Positions 24,863 to 33,626 of a stretch of DNA of 45,329 nt are shown piece after piece. Below the pieces are notes generated by a model that ran no database searches, had not been told where the DNA came from, and saw only the letters and a list, made by a program, of their open reading frames with translations. This stretch comes from Deltaproteobacteria bacterium. Its GTDB lineage: Bacteria > Desulfobacterota > Desulfobaccia > Desulfobaccales > Desulfobaccaceae. Each line of letters begins with the position of its first letter. The first letter of the stretch is position 1. The stretch is taken from positions 1 through 45,329 of the forward strand of contig JAFDGA010000019.1 in the NCBI GenBank assembly GCA_019309545.1. Reading direction: 5' to 3'. Position numbers and translations under genes: made by a program.

Positions 24863-27037
24863 CTAATAGCGTAGTTGAATGCCTCCATATATCGTTTGCG
24901 TGGGCAGCGGGAATCCGGCGCTTTCCTCGTAGAATTCGCCAGTGAGATTCTCAACTCCACCGTAGAGATAGCCCCTCATCCCGCCCTTTTGTACCACCGG
25001 ATACCGGCCTTCCAAATTAAGAGTCATAAACCCCTTCATCGGTCGCAGTCCCACCCCGGTAAGCTTGTTGAGAATTACTTGAGCCTCCGGGTAATAGCGG
25101 TGGGAAACCATTCTGATATAAGCCTTGCCTTCGGCTCCATTGTTAGCCTTATATTTCAATCCCAGATTAAATTTGTGGTCCGGATACTCGGGTAGTTCTC
25201 GGATATCTCCACTTAAAGGATCAGCGCTGGTGCTGGTCTGCTGCCAGGTATAATTGGCAAAGGCGGAAAGATTGTAAGGCAGTCCTACCTCGCCCTCGAC
25301 TTCCACCCCCCGCAGTTTGACCAGATCGATGTTGTAAACCACCCGGCTAGGACGATAGCCGAACACGGTACGGATATATTGGTTGATATCGTAGTAGTAA
25401 CCTCGGACTCGGAGCACAGAGTTCCAGGGCAATTTCTGGGTCACCCCGGCTTCATACTGCATGCCGAACTCCGGTGATAAACTGCCGCCGCGGTTGGGAG
25501 GTTGGTAGCCGCCGCCGAACCAGTAAAACTCCGGTTGGGTGGGATAACGGGTGGCATAATTGACCGATATATAACCCTCGGTGGTGTCGGTGGGCCGGAA
25601 GGTCAAAGTACTCTTGGGCACCAAGCCATCCTTGCTGATCCCGTATACAAATGTGCGTGAAGCTGGGTTGATATTTGGAGAGGCTATATAATTATCATAG
25701 CGCAGCCCCAGGTAAAGCTCCATAAAACTCGCCAGAGGCAGCGTCGCCTCCACATAGCCGCTTTGAATCTTCTGGGCGTTCTTGATTCCCGAGCCATCGG
25801 TCGGTACAAACCGAAAATAGGTGGGATCGATATATTCATAGCTAAAACCGCCATACCCATAATAAACTCCTTCCAGGCCAAAACCCACCGGGACCTTGCC
25901 CAACCAGGGGACCTGGTTTAGGGTCTGGCGACATCTGAAGTTCCAGCCCCAGGTATCATCGCAGCCGGCGCCGCGCTGGCAAATGAGTTTGTTGCGGTCG
26001 TCCAGGGCATAAAAACGGTCCAGCCGGGATTCCTGGTTATAATAGAGCTTAAATTCTGCCTCGCCGGCCCAGAGCTTTTTAATCGCGCTGAGGTCAAGTT
26101 CGGTGCGCTGATTAAAGATGTAACTGTTATCTCCGAAGGTTTTGGCGCCGCCCAAAAAGGGCAGGCCCGGGCCGCCCAGGTAATTGTAGTCGCCGCGCGG
26201 TTCATTGGGGCGGAAGAAGGGTAAGTAATCCTTATTTTCCACAATCATACCGTTTTCCAGGGCGCTGTAACGACCCGCCAGGGTCAGGCTTAGATCCCAG
26301 GGGCACTCAAACGTCAGGCTGCCGTTCACATCCCAGCGGTCAACATAGTTGTTGCGCAAATAACCGGAACTTTTGCCGTGGCCGGCGCCGAAGGCGTAGA
26401 GCACTGGCCCAAAGCCATAAGAATGGCTGAACCGATAGGTTTGGGTATCCCAACTGCCATAGGAGGCATCGAGGGCAACCTTGGGCACTCGGCTGCCTTT
26501 GGAGGTGACAATATTGATCACGCCGCCCAGGGTGTCGCCATAGGCTGCGGATTGGGCGCCGCGGATGATCTCCACCCGCTCAATGTCCTGAAGGGGGATC
26601 ATCGACCAATCCACATAGTACCCGCCCATCACCCCGGTGGCCTTTATACTCCGGCCATTGAGATTGATCTGCGAACGTGATTCATCCAGACCCCGGATCG
26701 ACACCTGATGGTTGTTGCGGCCTAACAATGATTGCCGGCTCAGGTCCACCCCGGCCTGGTCTTCAAAAGCGCCTTGGATGGTTTGATAATAGCCCAGATC
26801 GATTTCCTCTTTTCCAATGATAGTGCTGGTCGGAGTTTCTTCTGGGACTGCCACTACTTCAATAGTCGGCAACTCTTCTATCTTCTTCACCTTTTCCGGC
26901 TCAGAGGCTATCTTTGCCTTTTCTTCCTCTCCGGCCGGAGTCTTCCCGGACGGCTCTTCCCCGAAAGCCGCCAGGGGCAATACCAGAATCATTAAGATCA
27001 CCAGAGTCAACGATTTGAACATCCTGCCAGCCAACAT
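24863..27037 (-). CDS. TonB-dependent outer-membrane receptor
   Basis: A 724-residue receptor. The signal peptide MFKSLTLVILMILVLPLAAFG lies near the N-terminus, then a charged Glu/Lys-rich linker and a possible TonB box ELPTIEVVA. The plug domain carries VSIRGLDESRSQINLNGR and VEIIRGAQSAAYGDTLGGVI. A 22-strand type beta barrel follows, ending in an aromatic residue (IQLRY). The long frame starts at 27085, but AAGGAGAAGGAGAAA directly before ATG 27037 decides the start. Substrate unknown: a siderophore, cobalamin or other metal chelate. It follows exbB-exbD-tonB, so the system carries its own energising complex. Confidence 0.95.
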   Translation of the reverse strand: MLAGRMFKSLTLVILMILVLPLAAFGEEPSGKTPAGEEEKAKIASEPEKVKKIEELPTIEVVAVPEETPTSTIIGKEEIDLGYYQTIQGAFEDQAGVDLSRQSLLGRNNHQVSIRGLDESRSQINLNGRSIKATGVMGGYYVDWSMIPLQDIERVEIIRGAQSAAYGDTLGGVINIVTSKGSRVPKVALDASYGSWDTQTYRFSHSYGFGPVLYAFGAGHGKSSGYLRNNYVDRWDVNGSLTFECPWDLSLTLAGRYSALENGMIVENKDYLPFFRPNEPRGDYNYLGGPGLPFLGGAKTFGDNSYIFNQRTELDLSAIKKLWAGEAEFKLYYNQESRLDRFYALDDRNKLICQRGAGCDDTWGWNFRCRQTLNQVPWLGKVPVGFGLEGVYYGYGGFSYEYIDPTYFRFVPTDGSGIKNAQKIQSGYVEATLPLASFMELYLGLRYDNYIASPNINPASRTFVYGISKDGLVPKSTLTFRPTDTTEGYISVNYATRYPTQPEFYWFGGGYQPPNRGGSLSPEFGMQYEAGVTQKLPWNSVLRVRGYYYDINQYIRTVFGYRPSRVVYNIDLVKLRGVEVEGEVGLPYNLSAFANYTWQQTSTSADPLSGDIRELPEYPDHKFNLGLKYKANNGAEGKAYIRMVSHRYYPEAQVILNKLTGVGLRPMKGFMTLNLEGRYPVVQKGGMRGYLYGGVENLTGEFYEESAGFPLPTQTIYGGIQLRY

Positions 27038-27078
27038 TTTCTCCTTCTCCTTTCTCTCCAAGTACGCAGTTAAACGTT

Positions 27079-27107
27079 TTGACAACGCCTCCCTACTCTG
27101 TTAGAAA
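27079..27107 (+). promoter_or_regulatory. Predicted plus-strand promoter in the receptor leader
   Basis: A perfect TTGACA (27079-27084) is followed after 17 bases by TAGAAA (27102-27107, four of six consensus bases). It points away from the receptor gene toward the terminator-like hairpin at 27148-27187. Start of transcription would be near 27114. Confidence 0.4.
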
Positions 27108-27113
27108 AGGAGC

Positions 27114-27187
27114 CAGGGACCGTTGTCTAACCCGAGCGCGGTTCCAGAGAAGGCAGCTATCCTTGGCCGAGGGGCTGCCTTCTTTTT
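27114..27187 (+). ncRNA. Candidate antisense small RNA in the tonB-receptor spacer
   Basis: A transcript of about 74 bases would start near 27114 from the TTGACA-17-TAGAAA promoter and end in an intrinsic terminator. Its first half folds with GGGACCG pairing to CGGTTCC (one G-U pair). Its second half is a ten-base stem AGAAGGCAGC/GCTGCCTTCT with further pairing in the loop and CTTTTT after it. It is antisense to the untranslated spacer of the exbBD-tonB-receptor message. Prediction only; the hairpin might instead act in the minus-strand mRNA. Confidence 0.35.
27148..27187 (+). terminator. Strong intrinsic terminator hairpin, plus strand
   Basis: AGAAGGCAGC (27148-27157) and GCTGCCTTCT (27174-27183) pair perfectly, the loop CCTTGGCCGAGG adds a few pairs, and TTTTT runs to 27187. 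The T-tract exists only on the plus strand, although both flanking genes are on the minus strand, so it cannot be the normal terminator of tonB. Confidence 0.6.
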
Positions 27188-27232
27188 CCCGGCCAAAGCA
27201 CACTGGCTAATGCTGGGTGCTTACCTCCTTTG

Positions 27233-28033
27233 CTAACTCCCTACCAGGCGGAAAGCCAGCGGCACCTCAATAGTGAGCTGTGACTTCTGCAACGCTACCG
27301 GTAGAGGCGGAAACCGACCCACCCGCCTAACCGTATCCTGGGCCGCCTGATCCAGCACCGGGTGACCCGAGGATCGCAAGATGCTCTTGGACTTGATCTG
27401 GCCGCTGGCGGCAATGGTAAAGCGCAAGACCACCACTCCCTCCAGCCGCTGCCGGCGGGCCATTGAGGGATAATTCTTGTGGCGCTGCAGCAATTGCCGG
27501 ACGCCGGACAAATAGTTGCTCAGGATCGAACCGGAGCCGAAGCCTGACCTTGCCCCGGAGCCGGAACCTGACCCCCGCCCGCAACCTCCACCAGAACCTC
27601 GACCATACCCCCGCTGAGAGGTGGGGCCCTGGCCGGTTGATCTGGCAGCATAAGTTGGCAAATTTTTCGGCGCCGGAACTTCGGGCCGGGCCATGGCCAG
27701 TGAAGGGGGGGGTGGAACCGGCTCGCGGCGGGGCCGGCGCCGGACAGTGCTTCTGGGTTTAGGTCGCCTTGGTACTACCTTGGGTTTAGGTTGCGGTTTA
27801 GGTTTCACTTGCGGTGGTGGCGAACTACCGCCCCCGGCCGCGGGGCCGGGACGGGCGCAGGTCAGGGTAATGGGTTCCACGACCACCACCCGCTTAGGCC
27901 GCGGTCGATCCTGGTAAAAAAGCAGTGCCCCACCCAGGATCATCCCGTGTAAAATGAACGACATCAGCACCGGAATAGTCCAGTCCAGCAGTCCCGGGCG
28001 GGAATTGCCAAATCTCAGGCTTGCCATCGCCAA
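27233..28033 (-). CDS. tonB: TonB family energy transducer
   Basis: A 266-residue periplasm-spanning protein anchored by one N-terminal membrane helix (about residues 15-40). Next is a Pro/Lys/Arg-rich stretch (about 70-115) and an unusual Gly/Ser/Arg-rich linker (about 140-170). The C-terminal TonB domain has YPSMARRQRLEGVVVLRF and PVLDQAAQDTVRR. It carries proton-motive energy from ExbB-ExbD to the receptor encoded next. The frame starts with TTG 28033, with AGGA seven bases upstream and only three bases after the exbD stop. ATG 28027 is an alternative with a worse site. Confidence 0.93.
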   Translation of the reverse strand: MAMASLRFGNSRPGLLDWTIPVLMSFILHGMILGGALLFYQDRPRPKRVVVVEPITLTCARPGPAAGGGSSPPPQVKPKPQPKPKVVPRRPKPRSTVRRRPRREPVPPPPSLAMARPEVPAPKNLPTYAARSTGQGPTSQRGYGRGSGGGCGRGSGSGSGARSGFGSGSILSNYLSGVRQLLQRHKNYPSMARRQRLEGVVVLRFTIAASGQIKSKSILRSSGHPVLDQAAQDTVRRVGRFPPLPVALQKSQLTIEVPLAFRLVGS

Positions 28034-28036
28034 TCT

Positions 28037-28432
28037 TTAATCCTGGTCCACCTCGATGCCAATCCGCTGCACCTGTAAGCGCTTGAGTCGATCAATTACT
28101 TCAATTAAGCGGCCATGGCGGGCCTCTTTATCCGCGGCAATCACTGCCTGGGGACCATCTCCCGGTTTCTGACTCAAAAAGACCGCCTCGAACTGATCGT
28201 CCTGGGCTAACCGGACGCCATTGATAGCAATTCCACCCTCACGGTCAATACTGATGATGATCGGCACTTTTTCCATCTTGTCGGCCTGGGTGGCTTTGGG
28301 TAAGGCAATGGAAAAGGTGCGGGGCATCATCACCGTGGCAGTAATCAGAAATATGATCAGGATGACCAGGACAATATCCACAAAGGGAGTCATATTGATC
28401 TCGGTAATGGGGCCGTGAATCTGACCTTTCAT
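28037..28432 (-). CDS. exbD: Biopolymer transport protein ExbD/TolR family
   Basis: A 131-residue inner-membrane protein with one helix near the N-terminus (about residues 17-37) and a periplasmic domain. The start includes [20 protein letters not shown], with the conserved membrane aspartate (D19) that takes part in proton flow. It partners ExbB and TonB. Its ATG overlaps the exbB stop (ATGA, 28429-28432), with GAGG inside exbB as ribosome site. Confidence 0.94.
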   Translation of the reverse strand: MKGQIHGPITEINMTPFVDIVLVILIIFLITATVMMPRTFSIALPKATQADKMEKVPIIISIDREGGIAINGVRLAQDDQFEAVFLSQKPGDGPQAVIAADKEARHGRLIEVIDRLKRLQVQRIGIEVDQD

Positions 28433-29103
28433 CGCCGTGCCTCGCTTCTCGGTTGAATAGCACTGATGTTGGTTGCCTGTGGTTGGGGATTAAGATTGGT
28501 AAGCAACAGGCGCCCCAGACGTTGGGAGCGTTCCAGGACCACATGCAGACGGCTATGGAAGTAGTTGTACATCACTACTGCCGGTATGGCCACCAGCAGA
28601 CCCACCGCGGTAGCCACCAGGGCCTCGGCGATCCCCGCCATGACCGCCGGGCCGCCCCCGTTTTCCGTCAGGGCCAAGTCTTTGAAGGCATGAATAATAC
28701 CCAAAACCGTGCCGAACAGGCCAATGAAGGGGGCATTGGCTCCCAAAGTGCCCAAAAAAGGGAGCCGCTTGCCGAGCAGCAGGCCGATGCGGATGCGCTC
28801 GCTCTCCATGGCTTCCCAGACGGCCTCTTTGCCCTGTTCGACCTGCCTGAGCCCGGCATACAATACCTGGGGTTCCAGGGCCGCTTCTGCCTCACAACGG
28901 TCCCGAGCCTGGGACCAGGCCTCCTGCTCCATTAGCGGTCCGATATCATCCACAAAGTGTTCTTCGTTGAACCGGCCGCGATAAAATACCAGCCCCCGTT
29001 CAATCATCACTGCCACCGAAGCGATGCTGAGAATGATAAGCAGCCACAACACCCAGGCACTGCCCCCCAAAGCCAGGTTCAGCAAGGTCTTGGTAATATC
29101 CAT
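28429..29103 (-). CDS. exbB: Biopolymer transport protein ExbB/TolQ family
   Basis: A 224-residue polytopic inner-membrane protein of the MotA/TolQ/ExbB family. The first helix is at about residues 14-34 and two more flank the conserved cytoplasmic/periplasmic turn, with [21 protein letters not shown] and [19 protein letters not shown]. It forms the proton channel that energises TonB. The frame is open from 29163, but GGAGGCAATTCC before ATG 29103 ([10 protein letters not shown]) marks the real start. First gene of the uptake operon exbB-exbD-tonB-receptor. Confidence 0.95.
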   Translation of the reverse strand: MDITKTLLNLALGGSAWVLWLLIILSIASVAVMIERGLVFYRGRFNEEHFVDDIGPLMEQEAWSQARDRCEAEAALEPQVLYAGLRQVEQGKEAVWEAMESERIRIGLLLGKRLPFLGTLGANAPFIGLFGTVLGIIHAFKDLALTENGGGPAVMAGIAEALVATAVGLLVAIPAVVMYNYFHSRLHVVLERSQRLGRLLLTNLNPQPQATNISAIQPRSEARR

Positions 29104-29602
29104 GGAATTGCCTCCAAAAAAAACCATGAAGAGGTTTGCCCTTGACCGGGCACCTGCCTTCATGGCTTGGATTAAGCTAATTAAATTTTCAGCTAAATAA
29201 AATTTGAAAAATTATCAGGAAGTTCGTCTCCCTTACTATTACTGTTGTTTATCCCAAAAGGGCTGGAAATGTCAATCAAATTTTACCGGGGTTATTTTAT
29301 TGGCTATATCCACCTTATGCCAAAGGGTGTCGCCTCCCTGGGGGAAATCCAAAGGGTTGCTTCTACCAGGAATCCCATTAACCAACCGTTTTTTGGAAGT
29401 CGAACCCCAGCGCTGAGGCTCAGGGGAGGTTAATTTTAATGGTAAAATCAATTTGCATGGGTTATAAATTAATATTTAAACTATTATATTTTCAGACCGG
29501 GGGGTCACCTCCTCCCCTACTAAGGAAAAACATATTCTATGTCCTCCTTAATAAAGGGTTTCCCTTTTGAGAGACGGAATTCCGATTGACTGAACGAACA
29601 TA
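29104..29602. other. 499-base divergent spacer between exbB and msbA
   Basis: No credible gene; two short plus-strand frames (from 29204 and 29245) lack ribosome sites and family resemblance. It contains the predicted exbB promoter (29248-29275), CCAAAGGG motifs at 29320 and 29349, an AT-rich block at 29430-29485 likely to hold the msbA promoter, and small palindromes in the msbA leader: TAAGGA/TCCTTA (29521-29550), AAAGGG-TTT-CCCTTT (29553-29567) and CGGAATTCCG (29575-29584). GGGGTCACCTCCTCCCC near 29500 slightly resembles an inverted dispersed repeat. Confidence 0.6.
29248..29275 (-). promoter_or_regulatory. Predicted promoter of the exbBD-tonB-receptor operon
   Basis: On the minus strand TTGACA (29275-29270) and GATAAA (29253-29248) are separated by 16 bases, giving a start near 29241 and a leader of about 138 bases. 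The spacer contains CCCTTTTGGG, and ACCCTTTGG motifs occur twice upstream with a 29-base period, which look like regulator sites. The signal (metal starvation, for example) is not readable from sequence. Confidence 0.45.
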
Positions 29603-31384
29603 ATGGAACTCTATTTCCGGCTACTGAAATACGTCCGGCCCCACTGGTGGCGGATGATAATTGCCATGGGAGCCATGTTGGGCGTCTCCGGAATCACCGC
29701 CCTGATGGCCTTTTTGGTCAAACCGGTGCTGGATGACATCTTTATTGATAAGCGCCTTAACATGCTCTATATTTTGCCACCCCTGATCATCGTCCTGTAT
29801 TTGGTGAAGGGAGTCTTTTCGGTCATCCATAGCTACCTGATGAATTATGTTGGCGGGATTACCGTCACGGGCATCCGTGACGATCTCTTTCGCAATTTGC
29901 AATCCCAGCCCTTGATTTTTTTTGACCGCATTTCCACCGGGGTGTTGATGTCCCGCATTACTTATGATGTCAATATCCTGCAGACCTCAGTATCTACCGT
30001 GATTACCAATCTCGTCCGAGATATTTTTACCATCATCGGGCTGATCGGGGTTATTTTTTATCGGGAATGGCGGTTGGCCCTGATCGCCATGGTGATTTTT
30101 CCCCTGGCGGTGATTCCTATTATAAATTTTGGCCGTCGACTCCGTCGTATTTCCTCCTACCGCCAGGTTTCCATGAGTAAAATTAATACGATCTTACAAG
30201 AGACCCTGATCGGCAACCGGATCGTCAAGGCCTTCGGTCGGGAGGATTATGAGATTGAACGCTTCTGCCAAGAGAACCAGCGCTATTTTCGACTGCGAAT
30301 GAAGGGGGTCATAGCTTGGGCTTTATCGTCACCGGTAATGGAGCTCTTGGGAGGTATCGGCGTAGCAGCCATTGTCTGGTATGGGGGGTACAACGTTATT
30401 AAAGGTTATTCCACTCCAGGAACCTTCTTTTCCTTCATGACCGCGCTGTTGATGCTCTATGCCCCCATCAAAGGCCTGAGCAATATTAACAACTCCATCC
30501 AGGAAGGGTTGGCTGCGGCCACTCGGGTCTTTGAAATCCTTGATCTCACCCCCACCATTCGTAACCAACCCGATGCTATCACCTTGCCACCCCTATCCCG
30601 GGAAATTGTCTTTGATAAGGTTGATTTTGCCTACGACCATCGACCGGCGCTGCGAAACGTCAGTCTTCGGGTGCGCCGCGGCGAGATGGTCGCCCTGGTG
30701 GGTCCTAGCGGGGCTGGTAAAACCACCCTGGTCAATCTGTTGCCCCGATTCTATGAAGTTACCGGTGGCTCGATTAGCATCGATGGCCATGATATCAGAG
30801 AGGTAACCCTTGAGTCTCTGAGAGGCCAGATCGGTATCGTTACCCAACAGACCATTCTGTTCAACGACACCGTGCGCCATAATATCGCGTACGGGCGGCT
30901 GGATTGTACTGAGGAAGAGATCATCCTGGCGGCCCAGGCCGCCTATGCTTGGGATTTCATCCAGACTCTGCCCCAAGGGCTGGATACCTTGATCGGCGAA
31001 CAGGGACTAATGCTCTCGGGCGGAGAACGCCAGCGCCTGGCGATTGCCCGGGCCCTGTTGAAGGATCCGCCCATCCTGATTCTGGATGAAGCTACCTCAG
31101 CTCTGGACTCAGAAGCTGAACGAGCCGTGCAAAAGGCGCTGGATAATCTTATCCAGGACCGTACCACCTTGGTGATTGCCCACCGGTTATCTACCATCCT
31201 CCAGGCGGACCGCATCGTAGTGCTCAACGACGGGACAATCGTCGAAGTAGGGCGCCACGAAGAACTGCTCAACCGCAATGGTCTTTATCGCAAATTGTAC
31301 AACCTGCAATTCTCAGGAGAGAAGGACAACGAGGTGGAGACTGACACCCAAGCCAGGTACAGCACCCTGGCCCACAGGTCATGA
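29603..31384 (+). CDS. msbA: Lipid A export ABC transporter/flippase
   Basis: A half-transporter of 593 residues that flips lipid A-core across the inner membrane. The N-terminal six-helix transmembrane domain covers about residues 1-310. The ATPase domain has Walker A GPSGAGKTT, signature LSGGERQR, Walker B ILILDEATSALD and the H-loop AHRLS. The TM region matches MsbA (KPVLDDIFI, MNYVGGITVTGIRDDLF). No clear ribosome site precedes ATG 29603. Its stop overlaps the lpxK start (ATGA), which confirms the lipid A assignment. Confidence 0.96.
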   Translation: MELYFRLLKYVRPHWWRMIIAMGAMLGVSGITALMAFLVKPVLDDIFIDKRLNMLYILPPLIIVLYLVKGVFSVIHSYLMNYVGGITVTGIRDDLFRNLQSQPLIFFDRISTGVLMSRITYDVNILQTSVSTVITNLVRDIFTIIGLIGVIFYREWRLALIAMVIFPLAVIPIINFGRRLRRISSYRQVSMSKINTILQETLIGNRIVKAFGREDYEIERFCQENQRYFRLRMKGVIAWALSSPVMELLGGIGVAAIVWYGGYNVIKGYSTPGTFFSFMTALLMLYAPIKGLSNINNSIQEGLAAATRVFEILDLTPTIRNQPDAITLPPLSREIVFDKVDFAYDHRPALRNVSLRVRRGEMVALVGPSGAGKTTLVNLLPRFYEVTGGSISIDGHDIREVTLESLRGQIGIVTQQTILFNDTVRHNIAYGRLDCTEEEIILAAQAAYAWDFIQTLPQGLDTLIGEQGLMLSGGERQRLAIARALLKDPPILILDEATSALDSEAERAVQKALDNLIQDRTTLVIAHRLSTILQADRIVVLNDGTIVEVGRHEELLNRNGLYRKLYNLQFSGEKDNEVETDTQARYSTLAHRS

Positions 31385-32475
31385 ACAGTTGGTGGCAACA
31401 GGTCTTTGCCCGGCTGCAGAACGAACCGGGAACTCCATTGCCTGGGGGAGGTTGGCGGGTTCTGGCCACGGTGCTGGCTTGGGGGTATGGACTAGGGGCT
31501 CGTGGTCGACGTTGGTTATACGACACTGGTTGGCTCAAAGTCCAACGACTCACCTGTGGGGTGATCAGTATCGGTAATCTGACCGTGGGCGGGACCGGCA
31601 AAACCCCCCTGGTAATCTATCTGGCCCAGCGCTTACAGGATCAGGGGCGACGGGTAGCGATCCTCAGTCGAGGTTACGGCAGCACAGCTCAGGGGACGCA
31701 AGTGATCTCGGATGGGGAAAAAATTTTTTGTCAGCCGCCCCAGGCCGGCGACGAATCCTACCTCCTGGCCCGGCAACTCCATGGCATACCGGTCCTTACC
31801 GGGGCCAGCCGTTATGCCGCCGGGCTAGTCGCCGAGGACCGCTTCCATCCCGAACTGGTGCTGCTGGACGACGGTTTCCAGCATTTTCAATTACACCGCG
31901 ATCTTGACCTGGTGCTTTTGGATGCGGCGCATCCTTTCGGCAATGGACGACTGTTGCCGCGCGGACCGCTGCGAGAGCCATTGAGCACCCTGCAACGATC
32001 GGTAGTACTGGTGCTGACCCGCTACCGGGAGGAACAGCACCGGGAACAATATACAAAACTTCAGGCCGCCTTTCCAGACACCCCTATCCTGCGCGCCGGC
32101 CTGCGCCCCCGTCGGGTTCTGAGCCACCCTGCCGGTCAACTGTTGCCAGCCCAATCGTTGCGGGGGCAGAGGCTGTTGGCCTTTGCCGGTCTGGCCCGTC
32201 CCTGGGTATTTGCTGCCAGCCTTCAAGAACTGGGGGTCGATATTACCGAATTTCATCCTTTTCCTGACCATTATCCCTATGATATAAAAGATCTTGAGCG
32301 ACTGGCGGAGCGGAGCCGCCAGTTAGGGGTTCAGGCCTTGGTTACCACCGAGAAGGATTGGGCCCGGTTGGGGGAACGTTGGGAGTTAGAGCCAACGTTG
32401 TTAGTCTTAGGTCTGGAGGTGGAGTGGCTAGATCATTATTCCACCCGAATCGGGGACTACTCCCTAGAATTTTAG
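31381..32475 (+). CDS. lpxK: Tetraacyldisaccharide 4'-kinase
   Basis: Inner-membrane kinase that phosphorylates the 4' position of the lipid A disaccharide. The 364 residues show the family P-loop ISIGNLTVGGTGKTP (about 62-76), LSRGYG, DDGFQHFQLHRDLD and FAGLARPWVF. An N-terminal hydrophobic helix anchors it. It overlaps msbA by four bases, the usual msbA-lpxK pairing. The stop TAG is at 32473-32475. Confidence 0.96.
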   Translation: MNSWWQQVFARLQNEPGTPLPGGGWRVLATVLAWGYGLGARGRRWLYDTGWLKVQRLTCGVISIGNLTVGGTGKTPLVIYLAQRLQDQGRRVAILSRGYGSTAQGTQVISDGEKIFCQPPQAGDESYLLARQLHGIPVLTGASRYAAGLVAEDRFHPELVLLDDGFQHFQLHRDLDLVLLDAAHPFGNGRLLPRGPLREPLSTLQRSVVLVLTRYREEQHREQYTKLQAAFPDTPILRAGLRPRRVLSHPAGQLLPAQSLRGQRLLAFAGLARPWVFAASLQELGVDITEFHPFPDHYPYDIKDLERLAERSRQLGVQALVTTEKDWARLGERWELEPTLLVLGLEVEWLDHYSTRIGDYSLEF

Positions 32476-32486
32476 CCTTGATTAAT

Positions 32487-33626
32487 GTGAGTGTTCCAGC
32501 CATTGCCCAAGACCCTGAAGCTCCTGCCGGGCCAGAGAGAATTCAGGATGCTCTACAGAGCCTGAGCGTGGTTCAGCGACGGCCCCTGCCCTCCCAGCCG
32601 CTGCGCCGCCTTTTGGTGCGCGCCACCAACTGGGTAGGAGATGCAGTCCTCATCCTTCCGGCTATATGCCGATTACGGGAGCTGTTTCCCCAGGCGCATC
32701 TGGCGGTGCTGGCGGTACCCCGGGTGGCACCAGTGTTTCAGGGGCATCCCGCAATTTCCGAGATTATTTTGTCTCCCTCCTCAGCGCCAGCTCCTGATAA
32801 TCCGGGTAGATGGCCGCTGGTGAAAAAATTGCGCGCCCGGCGATTTGAGTTAGCCCTGTTGTTTCCCAACTCCTTTGAGTCGGCTCTGGTCGCCTGGGCA
32901 GCCGGCATTCCCCATCGCCTGGGCTACAATACTGATTACCGCACGCCGTTATTGACCACCATAATCCGCTCCCCGGAAAAACTGGCCCATCTTCATCAGG
33001 TTTACCGGCATTTGGGGCTGCTTAGGGCATTTGGGAATCAGGTCCCCACCGCCTTGCCGGCGCTATATCTGGATGACCAGGATTTGGCTCAGGCTCGTGA
33101 CCTGATGGCCCAGAAATGCCTCGAGCCCGCACAGTTAATCATCGGCATCAGTCCCGGCGCTGCGTATGGCTCTGCCAAGCAGTGGTTGCCGGAGCGTTTT
33201 GCTGCTGTGGCGGAACAATTACAGAAAGAATTCGACGCCCGGATAGTGCTCTTGGGAGGGCCGGGCGATGCCGAGGTCGCGGGCCGGATTGTCGAACGCA
33301 TGCGCCACCCTGCAGTCAATCTGGTCGGACAGACCGACCTTCGCACCGCCATGGCGGTAATCAAACATCTGGCCCTGTTGATTACCAATGACTCCGGTCT
33401 GATGCACGTCGCCGCGGCCCTGAGGGTGCCGCTGGTCGCCCTGTTCGGCTCCACTGATTCGGACAGCACCGGCCCTTTTACGCCTCTGGCAACGGTGCTG
33501 CGGCATCCGGTACCATGCAGTCCCTGTCTGGAACGAGAATGCCCTACCGATCACCGCTGCATGGAACTGATCACCGCGGCCGAAGTAGTGGCCGCCGCCC
33601 GTGACTGGCTGGCGAGGACGGCATGA
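32487..33626 (+). CDS. waaF: Lipopolysaccharide heptosyltransferase II
   Basis: GT9-family enzyme adding the second heptose to the LPS inner core. The family core begins PLRRLLVRATNWVGDAVLIL and includes SPGAAYGSAKQWLPERFA, VGQTDLRTAMAVIKHL and TNDSGLMHVAAAL; the C-terminus has the CSPCLERECPTDHRCM cysteine segment. The frame is open far back into lpxK, but starts there are implausible. GTG 32487, TTG 32478 and GTG 32568 are candidates and none has a good ribosome site, so the N-terminus is uncertain by about 30 residues. The stop overlaps gmhB (ATGA). Confidence 0.94.
   Translation: MSVPAIAQDPEAPAGPERIQDALQSLSVVQRRPLPSQPLRRLLVRATNWVGDAVLILPAICRLRELFPQAHLAVLAVPRVAPVFQGHPAISEIILSPSSAPAPDNPGRWPLVKKLRARRFELALLFPNSFESALVAWAAGIPHRLGYNTDYRTPLLTTIIRSPEKLAHLHQVYRHLGLLRAFGNQVPTALPALYLDDQDLAQARDLMAQKCLEPAQLIIGISPGAAYGSAKQWLPERFAAVAEQLQKEFDARIVLLGGPGDAEVAGRIVERMRHPAVNLVGQTDLRTAMAVIKHLALLITNDSGLMHVAAALRVPLVALFGSTDSDSTGPFTPLATVLRHPVPCSPCLERECPTDHRCMELITAAEVVAAARDWLARTA

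Noticed and set aside
29318-29400. ACCCTTTGG and GGGATTCCTGGTAGAAG in the exbB upstream region, reminiscent of TPP or cobalamin riboswitch pieces
   Set aside because: The remaining conserved segments of either riboswitch are missing and the order is wrong; the region also lies upstream of the predicted transcription start.
29204-29433. Two plus-strand frames of 62-70 codons between exbB and msbA
   Set aside because: No ribosome sites, low-complexity-free but unrecognisable products, and they overlap the predicted exbB promoter.
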